NCBI GenBank assembly: GCA_009731375.1
Contig: BJOX01000047.1
Span: forward strand, 218,574 to 282,573
Source: Paulinella micropora
Taxonomy: Eukaryota; Cercozoa; Imbricatea; Euglyphida
Direction: 5' to 3'
DNA length: 64,000 nt
Both the position numbers and the translations under genes were made by a program. A model generated the notes under the pieces. That model saw nothing but the letters and a program-made list of their open reading frames with translations. It ran no database searches and was not told where the DNA came from. Every line of letters starts with the position of its first letter. The stretch's first letter is position 1. Below, in pieces: positions 38,856 through 50,200 of this stretch.

Positions 38856-41800
38856 CTACTGAGGGGGGAGGAAAGGAGGGTTTGGAGGAGGTCCCGCAGG
38901 GAAATGGTGAAGGAAATTCCAAGTCTGGATGATATGCTCATGGCAAATCCTGGTTAGGCCTTGGTAGATCTGCTGCGCGATGCTCTTGGAGAAATGGAAG
39001 CACAGTTCGTCAAATGAGGCTTGGGAGATGTATCCTCTCGCCCCCATTGCGATCATAATAAGATTGGTAGACATTGGACGTCTCCTAATGGTCTGCCTGC
39101 TTATCGCTTCTTCCAGCGGGAGGTATCGGTGATCATAGATCGCCCGCGGGTTATATCCCCACGCCTGATGGGACTTCCAGGGGATAGCTGGCCAGGTGCT
39201 GGGCGGGTCTTCTCCCCGAAACGCATTTGGGTCCTTCGGTCGGTAAGGGGGGTTCACCCGACGTCCATCTCGGTCCCAGGTATCCCGCCGATCGTCTGGC
39301 GACTGTCTCGCGGGGAGACAGGAGTCATCTTCGCGGACCAGCCATTGATCCTCCCGGGTCGTGTAGTCTATCAGGGTAACGTGGTTTGATCTTCGAGAGG
39401 CGGTGACCAGCAGGTCTATCTTGTGCGAAAAACCCGGTCCCGCCATGTCCACCATCACCTGCGCGGCGGGGTGAATGAAAGCCGGCGAGAGAGGTGGGGC
39501 AAGAAGGGGGGCTCCCTCCGGGGCGGGGAGACCTGCGTCCGCACGAGGGGGGGCACTATCTTGCTTCGGTCGAGGGAAGGCTCCCTCCTCCCCGATGATG
39601 AAGACTTTGCAGTCCGGTGCTATGCCATCGTCGTTGTCTGACCGCTCCAAGCAGCTGCGGATCCACTGTCTGCATTTGGAGTGCCGCTGATCCAGTAGAG
39701 ACTTGAGGGCCTCCGAGTGGAAGGAGGACTTTGAGAGCAAGTAGTGGCTGATGCTCCCAGTGACCCTGCAGCCATACGGGCAGGAGGTCGAGGTGGCCCC
39801 CTTGGTAATCACAGTGCTGACCCTCGCCGGAGTGGGCCAGACATCTAGCTGGCATTTGAGTACTATGGCTACCTCTCTCACTGAAAGGCCGCCGTTGGGT
39901 TGAAGGAAATGGTTGGTAATGGCTTGGAAGGGTCTGCGTATTTCCGAGCGGATCCCCCATGTTAGGCCGAAGCGGGGCGCCACTTTGAATTTATTAGCGT
40001 CTTCCGAGCATCTCTGGCGAAGCTTCCATAGGTTGTAGGAGGTCCAATTCTTCTTGACTTGGGCGATGGCTTGGTCTACTGACCCTGGAGCGACAGTCTC
40101 CTTGGTGAGAAAGTTAGTGACGGAGAGAACGACTGGGACCTCTAGTGCGTTCCATTCGAAGCGGGCCGGGGGAACGTCATATGCCTCCCTGAATCGGGCA
40201 AGGCTGTGTTCTGCATCGGATCGCTGCTGTCGCCCGTCGGGCCATGACGAGTCACTTACATGCCCTGGAGGGATGCGCGGGTTAATGCCAATGCCCAGTG
40301 CTCTGCAGGCGCGGATCCAATGAAGTACCATAAGTCCGTCGCGGCGATCCTCCTTGAGCAGATGCAGGTGACCTTGCCATCCAAGGAAAGGCTGGTCTGG
40401 GGGGTCCGGAAGCTTGGGGCACTGCTTGTTGATGTCCTCTGGTATGGGGGCTTCGTCCCTGAGAGCGCCCCTGTTCACAGCGTTGACGTACCGCGGGTAG
40501 AAAGCTGGAATGATGCAGTCGGTGGGGACCTCCACCCCGTGGAAAACGGAGTGCATTCGCCATATGTCCGGTGGATGAATCGGTGGATGCATCAGTGGCG
40601 GGCGCGGTCCGCCGTCCCCTGCCCATCTGAACGAGAAGCGCGTGCTTGGCGGCTGTGGGGGGCAAGAGCTCTTGGGAGCAGCTCGGCGACCACGGAGGGG
40701 GAGACGCTGGGGACAGAGATCCTTGTTCCTGGGGAAGTAATAATCCCACGCTAGGCGTAGATGCGCATCCACCGCGTATTGAACGTATGGATCGGTCGAA
40801 AGGAGGCATTTGATAAACACCGTGAAAGTTCGCAGGTAGTACCGGGTGGAGAACTGGTGAAGGCCGAATCCTCCCCCTCCTCCTATGGGGCCGTAAAGCA
40901 CCGCGTTTGGAATCTCCTGGGGAGACAGCTGAAGAGTCTCCCGGATATGGTCCCGAAAAGCTGTGTCTAGGTCCCGAAGCAACTTCTGGGGGAAGGGGGT
41001 CCACCCGAAGGAAAAATCTAGGATGCTGGTGAGGAGACACGTGAGGGCTTTCCTTTTCCTTGCAAGCGAGAGGTCGAGGCTGTGTATCAACCGGGCAGTA
41101 GCCACGAACCTTGAAATCGCGTAGTCTCTTTGGATCTGCGGGTTATTGTTGCCGTCGGTGTGGAGCCCCAGGGACCGAAAGACTTCAATTGCCGAACGGT
41201 TTCTAATCACGGTGGGGGGGCACGTCGAGTCCCGGCCGGGTGCAGTGAGAGAAATCGGGACAGCGTAGACACCTTTGCCCTCTTCACTAACCAGGCAGAT
41301 GACAGAGCATTTTTCCGCCGCACAGATCTGGCGTGCGGCCCTAAGTTGCGTATAAAGAAGTGAGAAGCCCTTTTGTGCCTCGGGAATGTAGAGCTCCGGT
41401 GGACCATCCCCTCCTAGGGCTGCCCAGTTATCGTCCGCAAATTTGTGATCTGCAGTCAACGGGGGCCTCAGGGGGTAGACGGAGGTGTTCTGGGAGCGGT
41501 CGCTGCTAGTGCCATCGTAGAACCGGTATCCTGCTGGCATAAATTGCTGGGCAGGGCACAAGCGGGTAAGGTATTCGTCGAGAACCCCGTATGTGCCCGG
41601 GCTGAGCGATCCACCTTGAGGGATCCCTCGGGAGCGGTGAATTTCGTCCGGCAAAACAGCAGACTTCCCTGTAGAGTCCGGGACCTTGAGCTTGAGCGGG
41701 GAGTCTTTGAACCGATGGCGGAGGAAAGCAAACAGCTCGGGGAACTCCCCCTCCTGAGCCACCACATGGGAGTACGCTTCGCAGATGTAAGTGAGCTCCG

Positions 41801-44800
41801 CGCGGTCAAACGCCTTGCGGATGTCAGTGGAGAAGATGATAAGCGTCTTTTTCTTACCTGTAATCTTGGGGGCTGCCCGTAAATCGGCCAACATCAACCG
41901 CAGCACCATGTTCCATTCATCGCACCCACTCACAGTTGTTGTGTTGGCTTTAGAAGTCTTCCGGATGCACCCTGTGTGGAGCTTGAAGGACTCAACCCGA
42001 AAAGTGACGAGTTTTTCGTAGAGGTTGAGGATCGCGTTCGAAACCGTGATGCCCCGCCAGTCGGATACATTTGCGCCTGTCCCAGTCCCCTTCCAAATCT
42101 GGCTGAGAATCCCCGGCTTCCAGTCCTTTGGTAATCTCTTCTCCTTCCAGCAATGGGAGAAGAAAGATCCTAATTGGATCTTCGCGTCTTGCGAGAGGAG
42201 CTTGAAGATGTCGGGGGGTATACCATCGTCTCCCGGAGCAGGACCCTTTTTGGCCTGAATTGCATGCTCGATTTCACCCAACGAGAGCGGCCGACGAGCC
42301 AGATCGAGCGCCTGCTCTCGAGAGAGCGGGGGGGGGAGGCACTTGAAGATATTGACGAATTGCTTGACCCGGTCCCCAGGAATATGAGACTCTTGGAACG
42401 GCCCTACAAGGAGAAGCCGTCCGTTGGAGTCTCGGGGCGGGGCCGAGCGCAGCCTCTCCCACTCCCGAATCCTCTGTAGCCGGGTCACTCTTCTTAGGAC
42501 CGCCCACTTGGCGAGGCGGTCTGCACACTCATTTAGACGGAAGGTCCACTCAAAACTGCGTTCTTGGTGGGACTTGACCCAGTGGAAAGAGATCGGAGCA
42601 GTCTGCACGTGAAAGCGAAAGATGGCATCCCATAGGGGGGGCTTCGACCGCGTCTTGAACAGTTCGTGGGCCTCCCCTTCCAGATTCGCGTCCGATAGGG
42701 CCCGGTAGTCGGTGTAGACATGGACTCGCCGGGGCCTCCAGGCCATCTCCCGGATGAATTGGAGGCCCCCTGCCATAACTGCCAACACTTCCTGTTCACC
42801 ACTAGAGGCTGGATTGTCCGCGTTGCCGTAGATGGCGATAATATCGCGATTGTAGAATAGGAAAGCCCCGAAGCCCGCAGCGTTGCCATGTTCGGGAAAG
42901 CAGGATCCATCGGTAACGAGGATAGCGTCCCATGGTGACAGGGAGCCTGGAGACAGCTCGTCAGGTCGATCGAGGCGCGGCGCAAGGCGAGCAACAGGGA
43001 ACCGTTGTTGGAATTCGTCAGGGAGCGAGCTGAGGCGCAGAGCAAACGCGTTGGATTGGAGTCGGATGATCAGGCCCCGGGTGTCCTCTCCGTTAGGAAG
43101 GTGGATACCCAGGTACTCCCCTGCTTCAGCTTCCAGGAACTCCATAAGCTTGGGAACCAAGTCAACGGGAGGGGCTGTATACACATCCTGAAGGGGAAGG
43201 TTGGCAGTATCCCATCTCTTAAGCTCATCTGAATTACGGTTCGGTCTCCGTTCGTTGTCATCCTCCGGCGGGAACTGCACTGTGTACTGGCGAAGGGACG
43301 GTGCCTTGTGGGCATTCATGAGGGACCTCATCCCTTCCACCCCCGCCTGAAGGGCTACCTCGGCAGATGACTGGATGACAGATTCCGTCTCACTGGGGAG
43401 AAGGGAAAGGGGGGCAGGATCCACATTACCTCGGAACACCAGATTGGTGAAATGCCCCTTGTCGATAACCTCCCCCGGTCTGAGGATCGGCGCACGGAGC
43501 CTGTCGCTTCCGAGAAGGAGCTCTCTCTGGTTATATTTGGAGTCCTCTGGGGGGGTCCATAGTGTAGCTCCAGGCCCCATCACTTGGTGAAGTCGGCGCT
43601 CCTCGTCTGCCAGGTCGGAGACACGTGTGCGGTAGAGGTCTGCATAGTGCTCCCGGAGAGCTTCGGGCGGGGGGGACTCCATGGCTGAGTCCGCTTGGAC
43701 ACGGAGGAGGAATTTGTGCTGATTACGGTCAAAGGCTTGGTTGTGGCGAAACCTATCCGGTCTCTTAGACTCCCTCTTGACGCGCTTGATGTCCTCGAGT
43801 CGAGAGTTAATCTTGCGTCTGGCCTTGGCAAGGACCTTCAGAGCGTCGGGCAGGAGACGTGATAACTCCAGCGGGTCATCCGACGACGTCTCATCCAGGA
43901 TGTGCCCCACCAGATCCCCTTCCATTCGAAGCGTACGGCAAATGCTCATCCAGAGCCTGGATAAATGGGATCCGGGGTCCCTCGGAACCTGTCTCTGGAG
44001 GCCCCTCGTGATGGATTGCAGGGCAGTTAGCATGCGGGGTACCTTCGTTATCTTCCGCCTGGACTTAGGGGGTCTGGGCTGCCGCCTGCTCAATGGTGGA
44101 GGAGGCGGCTGAGCGTCCTGAATGACACTTGGCAGAGCAAGGCTAGGGACAGCCGGGGGAGCAGCGTCGTTCTCTATAGGTGCGGCAGCAACTGCGGCTT
44201 GGATGGCCTGCTTCAACGAAGCCTGGGGGGGCTGGGCCGTCCGCATGCTCTCTTCCATACACTGCTGGAAACTATCCCGCTGAGCTTGCGTCCACCTCTT
44301 GGGCTCCACTAGAGGCAGCGGGGGAGACCCGGAGACCACCGGGGCGACAATTCCATCAGGCCGGGCTTCCCTTCCCTCCGGACTCCGGGAAGAGGGGAGG
44401 GGGGGGGCTGGGCTGTCGGCTAGAGAAGGGGGGGGGAGAGCAGACTCGATGATTTCTTCTACAGAGGAGGGGAGGGGCGGTGGACCCGGGAAACGATCGA
44501 AGCTGCCAGGCGGGGAGGAGGGGGGAGAGTCAACCGGGGCGTCGAGCGAGAGGAATTGACGCTCTAGCCGATCCCGGGCGATGTCTACTCGGGCCTGAAT
44601 CCAGCGCTGCAGGGGGGGGGCCTCCAGGCGGTGAGACGCGATAGATTGAACAAGCCGCTCTTCCCTACTGAGGTGCGACAATGCAGTGATGGCGTCCTCC
44701 TCGTCCTCACTATCTCCCTCTGGCAACCCTTGCTCCTCCGGAGGATCCATCTGAGGGTCACTTTCCTGAGGACTCCAAAGGATGAGGCCGACAACGATCC

Positions 44801-47126
44801 AGGCCGAGGCCTTTGCGAGGATCCAGTCGGGTCGAAAAAACTCCTCAGGGCCAAAAGGCGCTTCCGGGATGGAAAGCTCCAGGAGACCATCCCTGGCCCC
44901 GACATCAATAAAGAGCATTGTGAGCTGCAGGATCGTTCTGAGGCGTTTGTAGCGAACAGCGGGCAGGGAGATGCCGAGAGGGCCGATGAACCGAGGCGCG
45001 TGGTCCCACGCCGGAGTCTCAGACCTGAAGTTGGCTGTGTGGTGGAGCAGGATGCGTCCCTTGATATCCTGTGCCCGAACAATGAGGACCCGCGGGCGGC
45101 GTCGCTGGACATAGCGAAGAACCCGTGGGGAGGAGAGTGCATGCCAGGAGGTGAGGAGCATGAGACTCCCGTCCTGGACAATGGATTCCAACGCCTTGGT
45201 GGTCCTGTCTGCCAATGGATTCCTGGATCGAAGGTGAAGCTGAGCTCCGAAGGAGGGAGATAGGAGAAACATCTGGCTTAACCATTGGTTGAGAGCTCCT
45301 TGGGAGAGCCGTGGCGCAGTGGGGGGGACCACCTTTTGTGGTGGAAAAGCCAGAAGTGGTTCTCGTACGTGCGAGGTGAGCGACAGGACATTGGTGCCAT
45401 GGAAGCGCTCCAGATTGTATCTGAGCGTCGCAAAGGCAAGAGAGGCCTGCGCGCCTCCCCGAAGCCCGTCCCGAGACTGCTTGAAATCGCTAAACCACTT
45501 GGCGGACGGCTGGGGAAGGTGCTCCCGCATGCCTTGTTTGTAGACCCTGTAGACAGTAGAGAACCCCAGGGGGGCGGAGGAGGGCACTGGGCTACGGGGG
45601 AGGAGGTGCCGTTCAATGGACATGCCTTGCCCCAGCAGGGAGAACGCCCGAGAGTTGAAGGAGGCTGCATTGGTGGAATGCTCATCCTTCTTATCCGCTG
45701 CCATCTTCCGCAGGTTCCTAATAATCTTGCGTAGGCGCTGACGGAAATGTCGATTAGTCTTTGAGGCTGAGCTCAGTCCCAAGGCTGGGCGCTGGGCTGC
45801 GGAAAACGGGTGAAGAACCGCGACGGGGTCAGGAAGGGAGGAGACTGTCCGCTTGAACAGAAGTTGCACTCCATACGAAGCAATCACCCTGCATGCAGTC
45901 AGGTTATGGAGGACCGAAACGGAGTCGTCGTCACACTTCACCCACTCCCCTGAACTGTTGCGGTCCAGGAGGAACGCGTGGGGAAGTTGCTCGGAGCGTG
46001 CGTTGCCTTCCATCTGAATGCAAATAACGCTTTGGAGAGAGTAGGAGGCCGGCTGCCCGTCTTGCGTCCACCGGTGGTCAAGAACGAGCGAGGGCAGGAC
46101 AGAGATGTTGTGGTGCGCGGACCGAAGGGACCGTAGGTTCTGGAGTCCCAGCGGCCGATGAATGTCGAGGAGAAGACATTCTGCATGTGTCTGCAGCGTC
46201 CGAGTAGTCGCCCCTTGCCTGCCTCCGCAGTGGGCACAGCGGAAAGACTCAGAAGGACCACCAAGCAGCCATCTGTCCACGAGCTCAGAGAGGGGGAACG
46301 GGGAGCGGTCGCCGGCCAGGAGAGACAGGGAGAGAGGAAGAGCCCACGTGGAGGAAAGAGAGGTAGTGGAGCATCCCTGGCACGATGAAGTCGAAACCAC
46401 GTGAGGGAGCCACGATTCCATAGACACTCCCCTCGGGAGGAAAGAGGGCCCGGCGTCCCGGAGCAACAACAGTAGGCCCCGAGCTGCCAGTCCGGTGTCG
46501 CCGCCGTCATGAAGGTCCGGACTGGGGAGGGTGCTGCGGAGAACAACCGGGTAGCGGAACCAGGCACAGGAGATGGGCTGGAATTCTTGCGAGGAGCTCT
46601 TCACCTGGGGGCGAAGCTCAGCCATCGTATTAATGATAGCGCTGATGGCCGTCATCTGAGGTCCGATCATGGACCTGGGTGGGCGTGCCGAGGCCCAGTT
46701 CCGTAGGAAAGCGGGAAGCTTGGGAAAGGATGAGAGGAGTTGGACCGCGCTTATTAAGAAACAGTACCGGTTATCCGGGTTCTTAATACCTCTGTAGGGA
46801 AGAGGAGGCGACTCCGCAGGAGCTTTACGGGGACATGCAGGACGACCTTTACCTTTCGTTATAATTCCGACCCCGGAGTACTCCCCCTGAGCTTTATTAG
46901 ACAGCGCATTACTCTGGCTGGGGTCCGTGCTTGAGGTCAGAGTAGGCGGAGTACCGGAGGTCTCCTTCGCAAACGTCCGTCGGGGTCGAAGACCAGCGGC
47001 TTCTATCTCGTAGAAGTCTGCCATCTTGTCTTCCTGATCCTTAAGGGAAGCCTGCATCTGGCGAGTGAGCTGACTTTCCTGTCGGATTGCGCGGATATCA
47101 TCAGGGCTGAAGAAGATTCCTCCCAT
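38856..47126 (-). CDS. LINE ORF2: USP-like, RNase H, reverse transcriptase, zinc knuckle, R2-like endonuclease
   Basis: The first ATG is at 47126 (MGGIFFSPDDIRAIRQ), but the frame is open back to the TAA at 47259. Residue numbers below count from codon 47183. Near 134-440 a ubiquitin-protease-like region has NRYCFLISAVQLL (Cys box), CAHCGG, and HAFLLDRNSSGEWVKCDDD (His box). RNase H follows: VTDGSCF (~1419), GEQEVLAV, VYTDYRALSD (~1489), NECADRLAKW (~1554). Then the RT: GDDGIPPDIFK (~1651), STDIRKAFDRA (~1784), GIPQGGSLSP (~1857), FADDN (~1917). A knuckle-like CPYGC...H (~2470; the fourth Cys is absent) precedes KIDLLVTASRRSNHVTLIDY (~2600), the PD-(D/E)xK-type endonuclease core. RNase H upstream of RT is unusual. 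Full-length and stop-free, it looks recently active. Confidence 0.8.
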   Translation of the reverse strand: MGGIFFSPDDIRAIRQESQLTRQMQASLKDQEDKMADFYEIEAAGLRPRRTFAKETSGTPPTLTSSTDPSQSNALSNKAQGEYSGVGIITKGKGRPACPRKAPAESPPLPYRGIKNPDNRYCFLISAVQLLSSFPKLPAFLRNWASARPPRSMIGPQMTAISAIINTMAELRPQVKSSSQEFQPISCAWFRYPVVLRSTLPSPDLHDGGDTGLAARGLLLLLRDAGPSFLPRGVSMESWLPHVVSTSSCQGCSTTSLSSTWALPLSLSLLAGDRSPFPLSELVDRWLLGGPSESFRCAHCGGRQGATTRTLQTHAECLLLDIHRPLGLQNLRSLRSAHHNISVLPSLVLDHRWTQDGQPASYSLQSVICIQMEGNARSEQLPHAFLLDRNSSGEWVKCDDDSVSVLHNLTACRVIASYGVQLLFKRTVSSLPDPVAVLHPFSAAQRPALGLSSASKTNRHFRQRLRKIIRNLRKMAADKKDEHSTNAASFNSRAFSLLGQGMSIERHLLPRSPVPSSAPLGFSTVYRVYKQGMREHLPQPSAKWFSDFKQSRDGLRGGAQASLAFATLRYNLERFHGTNVLSLTSHVREPLLAFPPQKVVPPTAPRLSQGALNQWLSQMFLLSPSFGAQLHLRSRNPLADRTTKALESIVQDGSLMLLTSWHALSSPRVLRYVQRRRPRVLIVRAQDIKGRILLHHTANFRSETPAWDHAPRFIGPLGISLPAVRYKRLRTILQLTMLFIDVGARDGLLELSIPEAPFGPEEFFRPDWILAKASAWIVVGLILWSPQESDPQMDPPEEQGLPEGDSEDEEDAITALSHLSREERLVQSIASHRLEAPPLQRWIQARVDIARDRLERQFLSLDAPVDSPPSSPPGSFDRFPGPPPLPSSVEEIIESALPPPSLADSPAPPLPSSRSPEGREARPDGIVAPVVSGSPPLPLVEPKRWTQAQRDSFQQCMEESMRTAQPPQASLKQAIQAAVAAAPIENDAAPPAVPSLALPSVIQDAQPPPPPLSRRQPRPPKSRRKITKVPRMLTALQSITRGLQRQVPRDPGSHLSRLWMSICRTLRMEGDLVGHILDETSSDDPLELSRLLPDALKVLAKARRKINSRLEDIKRVKRESKRPDRFRHNQAFDRNQHKFLLRVQADSAMESPPPEALREHYADLYRTRVSDLADEERRLHQVMGPGATLWTPPEDSKYNQRELLLGSDRLRAPILRPGEVIDKGHFTNLVFRGNVDPAPLSLLPSETESVIQSSAEVALQAGVEGMRSLMNAHKAPSLRQYTVQFPPEDDNERRPNRNSDELKRWDTANLPLQDVYTAPPVDLVPKLMEFLEAEAGEYLGIHLPNGEDTRGLIIRLQSNAFALRLSSLPDEFQQRFPVARLAPRLDRPDELSPGSLSPWDAILVTDGSCFPEHGNAAGFGAFLFYNRDIIAIYGNADNPASSGEQEVLAVMAGGLQFIREMAWRPRRVHVYTDYRALSDANLEGEAHELFKTRSKPPLWDAIFRFHVQTAPISFHWVKSHQERSFEWTFRLNECADRLAKWAVLRRVTRLQRIREWERLRSAPPRDSNGRLLLVGPFQESHIPGDRVKQFVNIFKCLPPPLSREQALDLARRPLSLGEIEHAIQAKKGPAPGDDGIPPDIFKLLSQDAKIQLGSFFSHCWKEKRLPKDWKPGILSQIWKGTGTGANVSDWRGITVSNAILNLYEKLVTFRVESFKLHTGCIRKTSKANTTTVSGCDEWNMVLRLMLADLRAAPKITGKKKTLIIFSTDIRKAFDRAELTYICEAYSHVVAQEGEFPELFAFLRHRFKDSPLKLKVPDSTGKSAVLPDEIHRSRGIPQGGSLSPGTYGVLDEYLTRLCPAQQFMPAGYRFYDGTSSDRSQNTSVYPLRPPLTADHKFADDNWAALGGDGPPELYIPEAQKGFSLLYTQLRAARQICAAEKCSVICLVSEEGKGVYAVPISLTAPGRDSTCPPTVIRNRSAIEVFRSLGLHTDGNNNPQIQRDYAISRFVATARLIHSLDLSLARKRKALTCLLTSILDFSFGWTPFPQKLLRDLDTAFRDHIRETLQLSPQEIPNAVLYGPIGGGGGFGLHQFSTRYYLRTFTVFIKCLLSTDPYVQYAVDAHLRLAWDYYFPRNKDLCPQRLPLRGRRAAPKSSCPPQPPSTRFSFRWAGDGGPRPPLMHPPIHPPDIWRMHSVFHGVEVPTDCIIPAFYPRYVNAVNRGALRDEAPIPEDINKQCPKLPDPPDQPFLGWQGHLHLLKEDRRDGLMVLHWIRACRALGIGINPRIPPGHVSDSSWPDGRQQRSDAEHSLARFREAYDVPPARFEWNALEVPVVLSVTNFLTKETVAPGSVDQAIAQVKKNWTSYNLWKLRQRCSEDANKFKVAPRFGLTWGIRSEIRRPFQAITNHFLQPNGGLSVREVAIVLKCQLDVWPTPARVSTVITKGATSTSCPYGCRVTGSISHYLLSKSSFHSEALKSLLDQRHSKCRQWIRSCLERSDNDDGIAPDCKVFIIGEEGAFPRPKQDSAPPRADAGLPAPEGAPLLAPPLSPAFIHPAAQVMVDMAGPGFSHKIDLLVTASRRSNHVTLIDYTTREDQWLVREDDSCLPARQSPDDRRDTWDRDGRRVNPPYRPKDPNAFRGEDPPSTWPAIPWKSHQAWGYNPRAIYDHRYLPLEEAISRQTIRRRPMSTNLIMIAMGARGYISQASFDELCFHFSKSIAQQIYQGLTRICHEHIIQTWNFLHHFPAGPPPNPPFLPPQ

Positions 47127-47258
47127 GGTGCTTCTCGAAGCAGGCCGTGTGGATCCCCGCACTTGAGAAGGGGGGTGGTGCACTACGATTGTACCCGGTG
47201 GGACCGATAAAGGAGGGGGGGGGTCCCGGGGGGGGGGGGGGTCCTGTACATCGGCTGC

Positions 47259-50200
47259 TTAAGCAGGTCGGCTTGTGCGCAGCCTGGCTTCCTTCTGCTT
47301 CGCAGCCACACAGCCCTGCCTGCCGCCTGTGATCGCCAAGGGTCCGGAGCTGGCCTGTCGGTCATGGCCTTTTGTGTTTGTGCTGGCCGATGGGACATCG
47401 AGTGACGGAGTCGGCGTGGCCGCTTTGACCTTGAAAGGAGACACAACGGTGGTCGATCCGTCTTCGACAGGCGTGGCTTGGGTTTCGGGATGCAGACTGA
47501 GGGGGGGCGGTGCCTGCAGCCGGGGTAGAGGGGGGGCAGGACGTCGTCCAGAATCAGCAGGGCCAGCAGCGGCGGGGGGCAACGTAGAGCTGGTGGGGTT
47601 TGGTCGTTTACGTTTACGTTGCAGGCGTCGGCGGGCGTACTCGTACTGCTTCCGATTGCGACGGTTTGGCAGCAGGGCGGCCTGGGAGTTCCACACCCCC
47701 TGTCGGAGAATGGTCGAGCTAGGCAGGAGACCTAGCAGTGTAAGCCACCCCTCCTTGTACGCTCGCTCGAGATCCTGCTGGCGGACCGCAGGGAGGGAGT
47801 CCCACGCATCTCCGGATCTGGCGTGGCTGATAATGCTACGGAGGGCATCTAAGCGGAGGGGGCAATCGGGGGAAACTCGGTGTATCCAGTCCGGATTTGA
47901 GCTGTACTTGTTGCAGATGCTTGCCCCTATCTCGCGGACGAGGGCAGGTCCCAGGTGACAGCTGGAGGACAGAAAGGAGGGTAGGTCAACCATGGCCATC
48001 AGGTCGCCTCGTGGGATCATCTTTTGAAGGGCCAACTGAGGCGCCGGTGGTGCCTCGGGGACTGGAACGCTGTTGGGAGTTGATGAGCTCGTTGGGAGGG
48101 CGGGTGACTCGGGGGGAGCCCCAGTGGGCCGCGGGGCGGCCAACGGAGATGGCTGAGGAGACCGCTGGGGTGGAGATGGTGCCGGGGCCGTATACGAAGG
48201 GGGGGCGGGGGTAGGTTCCAACGGGGCGGAGAGAGTGGAGGATGTAGAGGAGGAGGATGAGGAGGATCGGGTACGCTTGATGAGGCTGCCACGGTGGCGT
48301 GCGTTTCCAGCAGAGGGGGATGGATGGCGCCCACCACGAGGGGGGCTGGGGGAGATTCTCGCTCGCCGTGATCGAGAAGGGGCTTGCTCCCGGGGTCGGG
48401 GTCGGGATCCAGCCCGAAAACTGCATCCATCGTACGGGCGACGACGTGGCGACCGCGACCTCCGTCCGGGCCGCTCCCTCCGAGATCTTCCCCGGGGGGA
48501 GCACGACCGGGAACGTCGTCCCCGCCCCCCTTCTCTGGGAAGGAGAGGTGGGTCACTGCTTCGTGATCGAGACCTTCTTCCCCTTCGGGGGGGCGAACGT
48601 GAGACCCCAGGGGGGGGGCTCTGACCCCTCCCGGGCCGCCCCTGAGTCCTTGTGGGGGAATGTGCGCGCAGATTATCCACTCCACCTCGGCACCGGCCCT
48701 CCTTCTCGGGGCAGGGCCGGTGGGTTCCGCGTCCACGCTGAAAACGGCCGACTTCCGTCGAGCGGGGCGCGGGGGATGTTTGACGTGAACCTCGGGGATC
48801 CATGCTCACGGATGAGATAGATCGGGGAGCTCTGGTACGAGACGTCGTCTGGGAGGGTTCGTTATCCTGCGGACGGCGCGACCTAGAACGGCTCCTCAGT
48901 GGGGGGGAACGGGCGCCAGGCGTGGAGATGCTACCCCGAGGAGGAAGTGGGCGGGGGCGTGCTGTCTGGACACCCTCCTGGCGTTTCTTGGTACCCGGCT
49001 GGGGCTGCGCAGTGACCCCGGGGGGGAACTGGGGGGGGGGGGGCTCCCGACTGGTCGACTGTATTGCGTCGTTTCGCAGCCTAGGGGAAGTAGCGCCGTA
49101 CTTGAGGACCGGTGGAGCAGGAGGGCGAGGAGTGGGCGGCTGAGGGGAGGGCCCAGGGGTCCGCTCACTCGATTCCATGGGTCCTCCTTCCGCGTTGTCG
49201 ACCCTCTGGCTCGAAGCAAGGGAAGGAACCGGGCCAAGGGAAGAGGAGGGGGGAACCGATGCAGTTACCACAGCGATGGGGGTTGAGGGGGCCGAGAACG
49301 CACAGCTACGCTCTGACGGACTTGCTAAGGCCTCGGGGGCGGGACGAAGGATCTCCGGAGAGGAAGCAGTCTCCGGGCCCACATGGGGCGAAGAGGGAGG
49401 GACAGTATGAGACGCGAGAGGCGGTGCGGGAGGAGGACAGTCAGTGGCCGCATGCCCAGTGAGCCGTGACGCAGAGACACCGGACGGGAATCCCCCTCTG
49501 CTGGGACCCCCATCCGAGGATGGATCGACAACATCGGGTGCGGAGGGGGCTGGAAAAGCCTGGCTCTGATCTGCGTTCTCCTGAGCGTTAAGTGACCCTT
49601 CGAGACCATGGGGTGGTAGGGCCCCGGTGGGCTCGAGCCTGTCCCTGTGTTTCCCGTCAGCAGTGGGGGACGGGATTTGGACAGATGGCGCTGTGTTCGG
49701 TGAGGAAGTCGCGGAGGGGGGGGGTCCTGCAGCCATGCGCACGGGACGCTCCGTTGATGGGCTGGGTGCCTTAATGGAGGTAGGGTACTTGTACGTCGAC
49801 GGGGTACCAGGCGTGGGGGAAGGAGAAAGCGGCCGAGAGGGGGTAGGGGGGGAGGCATAAGGTGGAGGAAGAGGTGGTAATTCGGGGCCCGCTGAGCCAG
49901 GGAGAGGTGAGCCAATCCCAGCAGGGGTGGGCTCTATATCGCAAGGAGAGTCTCCTGACGCTGGAGCCACCGTTGTGGGACCCGAGGGCGGCGGGGGGGC
50001 TGGGCTCCCCTCCAGCTCCCCTCCCTCTCCATCGGTGATACTTAGCTCCATCTGCTCCATCTGCTCCGCCTCCGTCATGATGTCACGGTCTGATACGGGC
50101 GCCACCTTCTCGGCTGAGGTGAGAGCATCCCATGCCGCATCCAGATTCTCGTCCCAGACCGTATTCACCCTCGGGCGAAGGGTCGGAGTGGCGGCGGCTG

